Below are positions 36,299 through 46,822 of a stretch of DNA of 64,000 nucleotides, piece after piece. The notes beneath the pieces were generated by a model. The model was not told the origin of the DNA. It did no database searches and saw nothing but the letters and a program-made list of their open reading frames with translations. The stretch is from assembly GCA_023101885.1 (NCBI GenBank), contig JALPQD010000075.1, positions 4,406,630 to 4,470,629 of the forward strand. Direction: 5' to 3'. Position numbers and translations under genes: made by a program. Source of the stretch: Typhlomys cinereus. Taxonomy: Eukaryota; Chordata; Mammalia; Rodentia; Platacanthomyidae. Within the stretch, counting starts at the first letter, position 1, and each line of letters begins with the position of its first letter.

Positions 36299-37164
36299 TA
36301 GCTCTTCAAAAAACTACAAACTGACATATTTTTTAAAAAAGTATTTTCCTCTACAAAGAATCTTATCAGCTATACAAAAATCTGTACAGTTTTTATACTG
36401 AAGCTAATGTTGAGCTGCACTTGAATTTCACATTCTTAGCAACATAATTGCCTGAGCATGCACACACTTCACACAGTTACAGGACAGCCACTTATTCATC
36501 TTCATCCTCTTCTTCCTCTTCCTCCTCCTCATCTTCCGGTTCACTCTTCTTCTTGGAGCCAGTAGGCCTACCAGGGCTCTTCTTACTTGGTTCACTTTTG
36601 CCCTGGGCACCGTGTGCAGCCCGCCTTCTTGAACTCCTTCAGCTTGGCTCCTTTCTGTTCATACGGCTGCTCGTCTTCGGCTGGCTGCTCAGACTACATC
36701 TGGCCCAGCTCCTTTGCAGGATCCCCAACGGACAGGCCTGGGTGCTCCCTTTTGATCTTTGGGCGATGTTCCAAGCAAAACAGGAAGAATGCAGATGGAG
36801 GTCTTTTCGGAGCATTGGGGTCCTTTTTCTTGCCTTTCTTATCACCTTTGGGAGGAGCGTAATCGTCTCCCTGTCGTAAGGGGCTTTGTGACTCTCAGTC
36901 AAGTCTTTGAATTTGGACTTGTCCTTGGCAGACGTGGTCTTCCATCTCTCGGAGCACTTCTTGGAGAACTCGGCGAAGTGGAGGGAGGAGTCGGGGTGCT
37001 TCTTCTTGTGCTCCTTGCCGCACGTCTGCACGAAGAAGGCCTACGAGGACATTTTGCCCCTTGACTTGTTGGGGTCTCCCTTGCCCATGCTGGCGGCGTG
37101 GTGGCACCTGGCGCGAGCTTCTCCCTCAGTCTGTCCGAGACGCGTCCTCCGGTCCTGGCTCCTG
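36299..37164 (-). pseudogene. HMGB2: HMGB2 processed retrocopy, 3'-truncated and joined to L1
   Basis: Intronless copy of HMGB2, a chromatin-bending protein with two HMG boxes and an acidic tail. On the minus strand it has about 76 nt of 5'UTR, the start codon at 37,086-37,088, box A, the linker and box B, the paralogue-diagnostic GRPTGSKKK stretch, a shortened acidic tail, and a stop at 36,492-36,494. It then has about 190 nt of 3'UTR. HMGB2 rather than HMGB1 is supported by GDPNK near the N-terminus, HPDSS in box A and the PGRPTGSKKK linker. It is dead: codon 16 is TAG, further stops and frameshifts occur in box B, and the equivalent reading frame (597 bp) is shorter than the usual roughly 630 bp. 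There is no AATAAA and no poly(A) tail before the L1 begins, which is unusual for a processed pseudogene. Confidence 0.93.
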
Positions 37165-37182
37165 CTTTTATTATTTATTAAT
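37165..37182 (-). repeat. 5' target-site duplication of the HMGB2-L1 unit
   Basis: Partner of 31,606-31,623 (16/18 identical). On the minus strand it ends exactly where the HMGB2 5'UTR-like sequence begins. Confidence 0.75.
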
Positions 37183-37542
37183 AATTCATTCACTAAATAT
37201 TTGAAGAAACACTGTGTAATGTGTTTTTAGTTGTCCAGGTTCTGATAACTGTGACTGATAGAACTGCATTAAGAAGCCCTTTGGCTGCTAGGATAAAAAA
37301 GTAGTTCTTTAATGAGGGCCTATTGGTTGATAATAAAGACTAGAAGCAAGAATTTAGATACATAGCACCAACCTTAATTCAAAGCTCCTGAACATGCTTT
37401 TATTCTACCAAAGTAAGATTTCTACAATTTCTCATGACTACTCACCTGTTAAATCCATATGCACATACCATAGCATCCATTTGACTCCTAGTTCTTGCAT
37501 CTATCAAAGAGTTGTCTCTGTGCTGTGCACCAAATACCATTT

Positions 37543-37582
<40 letters not shown>

Positions 37583-38578
37583 ATGCATGCATGTCTATGC
37601 GGTAATGTGTGAACTTATTTGGCTCAACCCTTCCTGCAGCGTTTACTGCCTTTCTCTTTCCATTTCTTTGAGGCAATAATCAGAGGAATTGGCTGTATCC
37701 AAGGGCTTGTGTTGCTTTCCTCCAGAGACTCCTCTTACCAGGTAGAGATATCTACATGACTTCACAGAAATGTGTGAAAAGTCCCGTTCTTTTTGGTAAC
37801 TCATGGGGATGACTCTGGGGCGACTCCAGTCTTGTCCCCAATCTTGACTCGCAGCTGTTCACTCATCCCTTGTCCTAGGCGCTTTCACCTTCGTAGGAGC
37901 AAATGCCTCTGCTTCCCCTTCTTTTTTCCAGTCTCTGTTCCTCATTGTTTTCTTTTTCTTTCTTGAACTGCTGTAATCATTGACACATATTTCAGTTCTC
38001 TTTAACTCAGGTCCTTGAGACTCATTCCTAATGAGAAAGTGACTTCTCATTCATTCCTTCATTTAAAGCTTATAACTCCTAAGTTGCATCATTAGTTCAT
38101 TGCTCTCTGAAGCTTCTGACTTGTATATTCAACTGACCACAGGAGAGGGAAGCAATGTCAAACTGTGCACATTCTAAACTCTAGCCCTTGATTTGCTCTG
38201 TTTCTTTGGAGTCTTCTCCATTTCAAATGTCATCTCCTTTCTTCTAATTCCTCAAACCCAGACCTTCAAGTCACTGTGCGCCTGTTCTTCTTCCCACCCA
38301 ATGTCTAACCTGATAACACATCCTTCTGGGTTCAGCCTTAGACCATGTGTAGAATCTTCACCTTCTTATTGTTATATTGCTGCCTGGGCCTCTGTGTTCA
38401 CCAAGGTCCTTTAATGGTTTGTCAACTACCCAAGAAAAAGTCAGGCACTAGGAGAAGTCAGTGCCCCCCACCGGCTCCTCCTCCTGCTCTAATCTCTCCC
38501 CCCTTGATTCAAATCTGTGAGTGCATACTGTTTCTTCCTCACTGACATGTCAGACACACACCCAAAGTTGCGGCCAGA
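37183..38578. other. Non-coding stretch with (CA)n at 37,545-37,579
   Basis: No gene recognised. Open frames of 60-73 codons in this interval have no motif. Confidence 0.5.
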
Positions 38579-38579
38579 C

Positions 38580-38985
38580 TGCATTGTTGCTTATAAATTC
38601 ATGACCAAAATGCTTAAGGGAACAAGGGGTTTTATTTTGGCTTATGATTGTCCAATTACAATTCCTTCTCCAGCTTGGCAAAAGAGTCTACACCAACACC
38701 AAGGACTGACAGAACTGATCACACCAAATTCACAGGAGTGCTCAGAGGGGCAATCCTCACTTGCCAGACCAGCATGTCTAGCTAAATATAGAGAAAGATA
38801 CCAACTTACTTAACCTGCCCAGGGACTAGCCCCACCCACTGTAGGCAGGGCCTCCCTATCAATCAGAAAATCTCCTGCAGGCTTTCTCCAGGCTTAACTC
38901 AACCACCAACTCTTTACAAATGTACCAAGAGCTCTGAGCCTTCAACTGTCAAGTTGACACTTATATGTAACTATGACGCCTACCA
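38580..38985 (-). mobile_element. Repeat family 'R', best-preserved copy
   Basis: Read on the minus strand it begins near 'tgtcaacttgacagttgaag', continues through 'gagttaagcctggagaaagc', 'gggaggccctgcctacagtg' and 'gctagacatgctggtctggc', and ends past 'ccaaaataaaaccccttgtt' and 'gtcatgaatttataagcaac'. It contains an AATAAA near its 3' end. It is the clearest reference for the other copies. Confidence 0.7.
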
Positions 38986-39415
38986 AGGCTGTCTCTTTCA
39001 TCTTCTTCTTTCCTTGACTAAGACCACATATGACCTGTTTGCTGAGTAACTCTGGATTCTTAGTTCTAAGTTTTCTCCCTCCAGTTTTCCTAACCCCATA
39101 GAATCTTTATTTTACTATTTCGCATTCCCCTCATCTTCTACATTTTCTCTCATATTTCCTTTCACTCTCCCACATGCAGTTCTAATTTTATTCAGTTTGT
39201 TAGGTTTCCTGACTGTCTTCTCCTACCAATGTCTCCTACATGTAACACTGAGCTTGTGATGCATCGTACATGTACAACTTGTTGAATAAATACCATGTAA
39301 AGATAAAGAGTCAGGGGCCTTTTTGAAAAGCATGGCATCATTTCATGCTGAAAATTCCAGAAAGGATTTAAAGAGCATGAAACACGTGACTGAATTTTTG
39401 ATTAAATATTGGGCA
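38986..39415. other. Pyrimidine-rich non-coding DNA
   Basis: No gene recognised. Confidence 0.45.
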
Positions 39416-39416
<1 letters not shown>

Positions 39417-39476
<60 letters not shown>

Positions 39477-39491
39477 GTGTGTGTGTGTGTA
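39417..39491. repeat. (GT)n microsatellite
   Basis: Long GT tract with two interruptions. Overlapping poly-(Cys-Val)/(Thr-His) frames are artefacts. Confidence 0.95.
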
Positions 39492-41685
39492 GAGGTGACC
39501 CATAGGAACAGATATGGTGTGCTTAAAGGTAAAGCCGAGGTTTGTAAATACTGCAGTAAGAACATTGTCGGTTACATTGTCAGGAACTTGGTAAGTAAAG
39601 TAGACTGAGAAAGTAGCTTGGGGCTTATGAGACTAACAGGGAGCCTGTTTGCATCTTTGAAGAGAACACCAGAGTCCCTCCCTTCCTTGAACAAACAGGC
39701 AGATTCTGGGCCATGTTGAATTTAGATAGGAAACTTGCAGGAGAAAATTATATGCTGTAGTTCTAATATCTCCCCTTCCAGACTCTGCCACTGATGGTTT
39801 TCTGCTTATCACACTGACTGAAATCAACAAACTTCATTTCTTATTGACATGGGTTAGGCATTTATTTATGCACAGTCAGAGACTATAAATCTAGTTCTAG
39901 GATGTTCAAACTATATACTGTCCTAAATGAGCCAGAAAATAATTAGAAGCATATCAAAGAAAACATTTTGCTCCAAAAGGCTTTTACACATAAATATTTC
40001 ACTAGAATTGCTCCTCTATATTCGTGACCTAAATTTAAGTTCGGAAAAAGCAGTCAGTCAACTTACATAATAAGATTTGAGCGGAAATTCTTCTCATGGG
40101 CAGTAATATCTCTACTTCATAATCAGAACCTTCATTTATTTCCCTGTACAAAGTAGCAGAGTCTAGCTTCAATTCTCCAGAACCTGGAAGGCATTCTTTT
40201 CTAACAGGTTATTTTTTCTTCAAATTTGTTTTTTTAGCATTTACAAAATCAGTGCCTACTTTCCATTATAGCCAGGATATTCTTTCCTTCCCTACTTCTT
40301 TAAAATTGCAAGTAATTAGTAAATTATAAAAATGTAATGAAATCAAAAGCAAGCTCTGCTAATATTATCAAATTAAATAAAATATCAAATGCAATAATTC
40401 AAAACAGTACTTTAAATCTATTATATTTAATTAACAGAGGTCATTTTATGAGGGTAATTTATTCATAAATCAGGCTATTTTCTTGGCACATGACAACTTG
40501 TTATGTACAGCAGACAATCAGAATGATGTTGACATTGATGTTGAATATATTAATGATAGCTCTTATCTTTGATACATAGTAATTGAGCAGCCACTACATG
40601 CCTAATGGTGGACCTGACTCATCTGAGGTAATAATCACAAAACCCTGCCCTGTTTACAATCAGAGAAATGAAGCAGGTGATGTCAAATACTTGCCCGTCA
40701 TAAAGACTATGACTCGATAGAGTAATAATTCCAAGGCTACATTTTATGTCAAAGTTCTACTTCTCTACAACATATACAACTTCTCTACCTAGTGAAAAGT
40801 GAATTTACAATATGGTATGTATTAAGCACCTATTTACCAGATACTTTTGCATCCTCTGGTATTTACATTAGTATTATGAATTTCGATTTTTCAGGGTGGG
40901 GGAAACCTTAGAGATGTCAAGGACATGACTTGCTAAAGTTCCTTCTTCTTCAAGATACTTGAATTTCATTTCCTGGAAAAAAGTATCTATGCAAAAAACA
41001 AATCATATTAATTAGTAAATAACACCAAATAAAATTAAGAGACATACAAGCATGTATTCCTTTATGTTTTTCATCTTCCAAATTAAGTTACTTGATGAAA
41101 CTATCCTCAGTTCTCTGATGTGCATACCCAGTTCATTTAGTGTTTTGATTTATCTTAGAAGAAACAACAATAACAGCTTGAGGATGATGTATCTGAACTT
41201 TAAGCCATTGTTGATCACTAAAGAAGTCAGAACTGTTACACCCTCCATTCTCAGAGTCTTAATGCCTTAACCTAACACTACCACATGTTGGTTTGTATTA
41301 GAATTATCAATGTGTATTCCTCTTTATTCTCTTCTGATGATAAGCAAACAATAAGGGAGGATTTTTCCCTCGTTCTTTTGTATTTTGTCCTATTTATATG
41401 ATATTTAAAATCTTGACACCACTGGGAAATTTAATGATCTCATTTGATTAGCAATTATTGACTAAGTAATAATTACTTAATTAGTAATTACTGTTATGCT
41501 GAATTAATAGCACCATTGCTTTTGTATAAATCTCAGGATATGTTCTGAACACGTCTGAAAACATTGACATGATCTTATGAAGGAGAAAAATAAAGCTTCA
41601 TAAGTAACACATTAAATGTTTTATATGTCACTATCTGATGAGGGCTTCAGTGAGCCCCTGCTCTGATCCACTATGGATTCAATCA
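39492..41685. other. AT-rich repeat-poor DNA
   Basis: No gene or repeat recognised in about 2.2 kb. Confidence 0.5.
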
Positions 41686-41689
41686 TGAC

Positions 41690-41768
41690 AGTCTAGGGAT
41701 AGAGTCAAGTAGTGGCATGATTGATTGACACATGCAGGGTCCCAGGTGTGATTCCCCAGGACCATAAA
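41690..41768 (+). mobile_element. ID-like SINE, degenerate
   Basis: 'ctagggatagagtcaagtag', 'gacacatgcagggtcccagg' and 'tgtgattccccaggaccata' follow the ID order. Confidence 0.6.
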
Positions 41769-42798
41769 ATTAGAATTATCAGTGTAAAGACTGTAAAGTA
41801 AGAATGAACCTAGCCTATTTTAAACACAGGTTTGTGGCTGAAGAAGGAGAGCCTACAAAGAGTATAGTAGTTACTCTAAACAGAAGAAAGTTATAAGTGG
41901 TCAATTCACTGTTCAAAAAGAGACATTTGGCTATGCATTGATAATTTTCTTGAAGGACAAAGAGAAGACAGAATCTAGAAGAGGGCAGAAGACCACTGAC
42001 TAGTTTACACTGCTGATAATGTTGCAACATACATGAAGAGACGGTGAAGGGAAGTCAGCTGCAGACTTGCCAAAACACTGTACAGGAAGTGACAAGTGTG
42101 AGATTCAAGCCCACACCTACATTACTGTGAGGTTTACAATGTCTTTGTGGTACCATGTTTCCTCTCTTGGTAGCTTACTAGAATGTACGCATGCATGGAT
42201 ATTATTAAGCATCTTGGGAGAATTTATTTATGCTCAACTTTGACTTTGATGACAGAAACTGATATTACAACTTTGTACAAGTTCTAGAGATCATGGTATA
42301 CACTGCATTACTATTGGGAATAAGTACGATAATGTAATGAATGTGTGCTTAAAATTGGTAAGTGCATCTTAAATGGTCACAGCATAGCAAAGTATGTAAT
42401 CAACACTTATTTTGCTAGGTTTACTAATTTTATAATACATACATATACTATATTTAAGTATATATTACATGTGTATGTAAATGACGATGTCTATAATAAA
42501 CATGTACAAATTTACTTGACAAATGAGAAAAAATAAGCATTATAACATTAAAATCATACTAGTGGTTGTGGTCTACCTTCTGAGATTTCGATGAATTGAT
42601 TTGAAAGTAAGCATTGTTTCAAGATTTTTTTTTTCTCTACAAATTATTCTATTGTGAAAGTTGGATTCATGTGAGCAGGTAATGAGGGGAAATTCATTAT
42701 TTGTTTCTTGTTCCCATTTACAACCCAATAGGGCTCTGATTACTACTCTAGAAACAATCAGAAAAATGGTGACTTAGATGAAAATACACATTGCTGGA
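41769..42798. other. AT-rich non-coding DNA
   Basis: No gene recognised. Confidence 0.5.
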
Positions 42799-42898
42799 GT
42801 GTGTGCGTGTGTGTGTGTGTGCGTGTGCATGTGTGTGTGCGTGTGCATGTGTGTGTGTGTGTGCATGTGTGTGTGTGTGTGTATGTGTGTGTGTGTGT
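42799..42898. repeat. (GT)n microsatellite with GTGCAT interruptions
   Basis: About 100 bp of GT units with regular GC and AT interruptions. Confidence 0.95.
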
Positions 42899-43017
42899 TT
42901 ATTGCATGGTAACAGACTGAAAGAGGAAGTTTAGGACTTTCCATAAATAGAGAAACCTACCTTTCTGTACATAATTTCTATTACACATTAAAGGAAATCC
43001 ATATAAGTAAGATCACA

Positions 43018-43094
43018 ACAAACAAAACAAAACAAAAACAAAAACAAAAAACCCCCAAAAAACAACAAAAAACAAAAAAAAACAAAAAAAAAGA
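43018..43094. repeat. A-rich (CAAAA)n tract
   Basis: CAAAA/CAAAAA units and A runs. Faint B1-like sequence follows to about 43,200. Confidence 0.85.
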
Positions 43095-43333
43095 GATCAC
43101 AACAGTTTCAGCACTCACGAAAGTTGGAGCAGAAGAATAATGAGTTTAAGGATAATGTGAACTATGTAGCAAGATCGTGTGTCACACAAGCCAAGCCATC
43201 CCTGAGGGACCACTGAGGATTAATTCTGGTGGTAGGAAGAAAAGTCACTATTTTGAGTAGTATTTATAATGCTCATGCTACAGAAAGTGCCTAGGAACAT
43301 GGTAAGATGGGCAACCTTTATTAAACTCAGTGG

Positions 43334-43334
43334 A

Positions 43335-43373
<39 letters not shown>

Positions 43374-43388
43374 TAGACACACACACAA
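43334..43388. repeat. (CA)n microsatellite
   Basis: CA units with ATA and GA interruptions. Confidence 0.9.
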
Positions 43389-43984
43389 ACATGAAAGTAT
43401 GAGAGAGACTGGTCAGGAAGAAGATTTTCAACGGGATGATGGGATCAATTGATATGGGGTATAAATTACTTCAGTTTATTGTATACATTTATGAAAGTGT
43501 CAAAGAAATTAAAAAAGATCCTGCCTCAAAAAAGATACAAAGAAGGAAAAAAAGGAGAGCCAGCACAAAGCTCTAGAAACCAGCACCAGGAGAGATGTGA
43601 CCATAGTTCTTGAGTACAGATTCCCTGATGCTTCCATTTCGGTCCTAATCATCACACTTTTAAATATTTGCTTGAGGTGGAGTTTATTGCAGTTGCTTTT
43701 GAAACATTAAGATGTCCTTTCCTCAAGTCCTTTAATATTATTTAACTAGTTTTATATTTCTAAAACTGCTTCTTTATTAGGGACTGAAACTCGTTTATAA
43801 ACTGAAGTCTGCTTATCAGTTAGTGAAAACTTACCCTACCAAATCAAGTGAAAAAAAAGAAAAACTGTTCTGAGACAGCTTGCTCTAAACCTGCTGTCAT
43901 GAATAACCATCTTGGAGTAAACCTCCCCAATGCCTCATTCAAAGGAAAATGAAGAATCAGAGAAGGTTAAAAAATTATGTTTTG
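43389..43984. other. Non-coding stretch
   Basis: No gene recognised. Confidence 0.45.
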
Positions 43985-46035
43985 GTTTTACTTTTTTTCC
44001 CCTAACCATACAAGCTCAATAGGTACCCCAGTCCTCTCCCTCTCTCCTCCCATCCCCAGTTGTCCCCCTTTGCACTCTCCCTCTTCCCCCCTTTCTTGCA
44101 CCTCCCTCCCTCTCTCCCCTCTCCAAGTACCTCCTCATTCCTCCCTCCCATCCCCTGGAGCATCCTTTTGTGTGAATGCCAAACCTCCCTCTGAGTCCTC
44201 CACGCTAGTGAGGGGTAAAGACTCAGTGGCATAGCCAGGATCCCCTTCTTGGGCTCCCCTTTAGTATGGGAACTCTATTGTGACTGTTGATCCCTTGCCT
44301 CTAAGGATCCTACTGCCTGGAACCTTCTCCCCTGTGCTAGACTTTGGGATGAGGGTTTTTGATGTGTCAGGCATTGTGCAGGTCAGGCAAAGTACAATTC
44401 TGGCTGCTGCAGCCCTAACTTGTGTGGAGTATCTGGTATATCATTGGTCCTCTTCAGTGGATAAAGTCATAAGAAAGGACTACTTGACAGGCCTAGTGCC
44501 TGACCCTGAGATACTCTCTGAGAACAATTGTTTCTAGTTAGCCCTTGGGGAAATATTAGTAAGTCAGCCATTGTGTTGATCTGGTGTAGAAGTTCTCATC
44601 GCTGTGACATTCTGGGTGTAGCAGCCCTGTGTTGGCTGGAGTGGGTTGGTCAAGAGTACTTCTTCCCACTTTTAGGCTCTTACAGTGTTACCCTCCCCTC
44701 TTCCTTGATGTTCCCTGAGCCTTAGTGTGGGATAAGATTTTGATGGGCTGATTAGGGCTGAGTATTTCAGATTTGTTCACTCCTATTCTCTATATTCTGG
44801 TCTAATGTGATCTTCTGCCTCACTTGGTCTTCCATTGTCATAGGATGCAACTTGGTTGAGCTCTAAGGGGTTAAAAAAAAAGGAGTGTTCAGATGGTGTT
44901 ATATTATCAGTCTTTAACAGTTAACACTAGCATATCTGTTCCTGTCCATTTACTTTCCTTCTACTGTTATTTGGATGGGTTTACAGTGTTGGGCATGATT
45001 TCCCCGACATTGCAAGGATGATCAAGTACCCATTCAGGGAGTAATTGCTTTCCCATGGGTATTACATATCTCTGCTGTTTCTGTATATTCTTCTTACTAA
45101 AGTCATAGTGGTTTAAAGCATTCACTACTGATGAAAGCCCTTGATCTCTCTTTCCCTCCTGGACCGCTTAGCATCTTCTCTTCTTTTCCTCTTTTACCCC
45201 CTATCACCTTACTGCCCTTCCTTTATAAGCTTATTCCCTTAAGGACTTATTTATCTATTTACCTGTGTTCTTTTGTCTCCAATCTCTTGGGGAGTCTCCT
45301 TTTTCCTACCCTCCCAAGTTATGGTCCTATGTGATTATAGTGGATATTATGGAAATTTCCCCTTTGTTATATCATTTTAAGGGCTTAGTACTGGGTTCTA
45401 CTTATAAGGGAGAACATAAGACTTCTATTATTCTGTGCCTGGGATACTTCATTCAGTATAAGTTCTTCCAACCCCATCCATTTACCAGTAAATTTCATTA
45501 GCTCATTTTTCTTGATTGCAGAATAGTATCTTCATCATCCATTTATCTACTGTTGGGTATTTATACTGAGTCTAAGACTTTGCTATTTTGAATAGAGCTG
45601 CAATGAGCATGGATGCACAAGTATCTTTAAAGTAAGATGAAGCATTCTTTGGAAATATTCCCAGTAGCAGTATAACTGGGTCATATGACTCTCAGCTTTT
45701 AAATTTTTTAGGGAACACCATACTGATCTCCAAAGCAGTTGTACAAGTCTGTATTCCCACTAAAAATGTATAAGGATTCTTTTCTCCTGCATCTTCTATA
45801 GCATTTGTTGTTGTATGTATTTTGGACTTTAACCTTTCTGACAAGGGTGAGCTGATATTTCAGAAAGGTTTTCATTTATATTTCCCTAACAGCTAGAGAG
45901 ATGGGGCATTTTTTAAGGTATATGCTGGACGGATTAATTTTGTCCTGGGAAAAGTTTCTTTTACATTGCAAGACCCATTTTCTAATTGGGCTGTTTACTT
46001 CTTTAGTGTTTAATTTCAAGTGCTCCTTTAAAGAG
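43985..46035 (-). mobile_element. Older L1 copy: 3'UTR and ORF2 C-terminus
   Basis: Antisense L1 with its 3' terminus near 43,990 ('accatacaagctcaataggt' and a C/T-rich tract), 3'UTR to about 45,400, and the ORF2 C-terminal part from about 45,400 to 46,035 ('gggatacttcattcagtata', 'tctactgttgggtatttata', 'ctgtattcccactaaaaatg'). It is diverged and frameshifted. Confidence 0.85.
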
Positions 46036-46148
46036 CTGGAGGGCCATTCCATGGAACCCCCCTCCCTGCTTAAGACAGATCCAGGCAGAAGAGGATATTG
46101 TTAACTGAACCAAAAGAGAACCCACAGAATGGGAGGAGATCGTCACTG
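46036..46148 (+). mobile_element. Inverted L1 ORF2 scrap
   Basis: A plus-strand piece whose translation includes TKREPTEWEEIVTD, an ORF2 segment that normally lies just upstream of where the neighbouring minus copy stops. This is the expected product of a 5' inversion of the 43,985-46,035 copy. Confidence 0.6.
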
Positions 46149-46804
46149 ATGGAATTTCAACTTTCAACTCTTTTAGGAACCTAAATTTATCTCAGAAGAA
46201 ATCATATGAGTTTATAATCCCACCAGCAATGTATAAGAGTCCCTTCTCCCTGCATCCACACCAGCATTTGCTGTTGTTTGCATTGTGGATCCTGGGCATT
46301 CTGACTGGAGTGAGATGATATTTCAGGGTGGTTTTGGTTTCCATTTCCCTAAAGACTAGGGAAGTAGAACATTTTTTAAAGATGTTTGCTAGATATTTGA
46401 AATTGAAAATTGTGAAAATTTTCTTTTTACTCTAAGGATGATTTTTAATTGGGTTGCTTACTTTCTTGATATTTAATTTTTCAAATTCTTTGTGTCCTCT
46501 GGATATTACATCTCTGTCAGATGTGTGTTTAGTGAAGATGTGCTCCTATTTGCAGCTTCTTTTGCTGAGCAAAAGCTTTTTAATTTTATTTAGTCCCACT
46601 CGTTTAGTGTTGGACTTGTTCTTTGTGCATTTGGGGGTCCTATTAAGGCAAAGGGTAGAAACCAATCCATTTGAGAGAATTCCATAGCCTTTCTTCTAGG
46701 AGTTTTATAGTCTTCCGGGCTCTCATTGAGGTCTCTGATCCACATAGAGTTGATTTTTCATTTAAGAAGACAAATAAGGGTCCAGTTTCATCCTTCTGCA
46801 TGCA
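46149..46804 (-). mobile_element. Older L1 ORF2 segment (second copy)
   Basis: Antisense ORF2 again, restarting at a C-terminal position already present at about 45,690 ('ataatcccaccagcaatgta', 'tgactggagtgagatgatat'), then running upstream. It continues after the inserted retrocopy at 49,776. Confidence 0.85.
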
Positions 46805-46822
46805 GAAATCCAATTTTGCTGG
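46805..46822. repeat. TSD of the processed retrocopy (left)
   Basis: gaaatccaattttgctgg, against gaaatctaattttgccag at 49,758-49,775 (15/18). The right copy reads through into intact L1 sequence. Confidence 0.75.

Noticed and set aside
36428..37107. Possible active HMG-box gene or HMGB1 copy
   Set aside because: Codon 16 is a stop, box B has further stops and frameshifts, and there are no introns. The GDPNK, HPDSS and GRPTGSKKK signatures fit HMGB2, not HMGB1.
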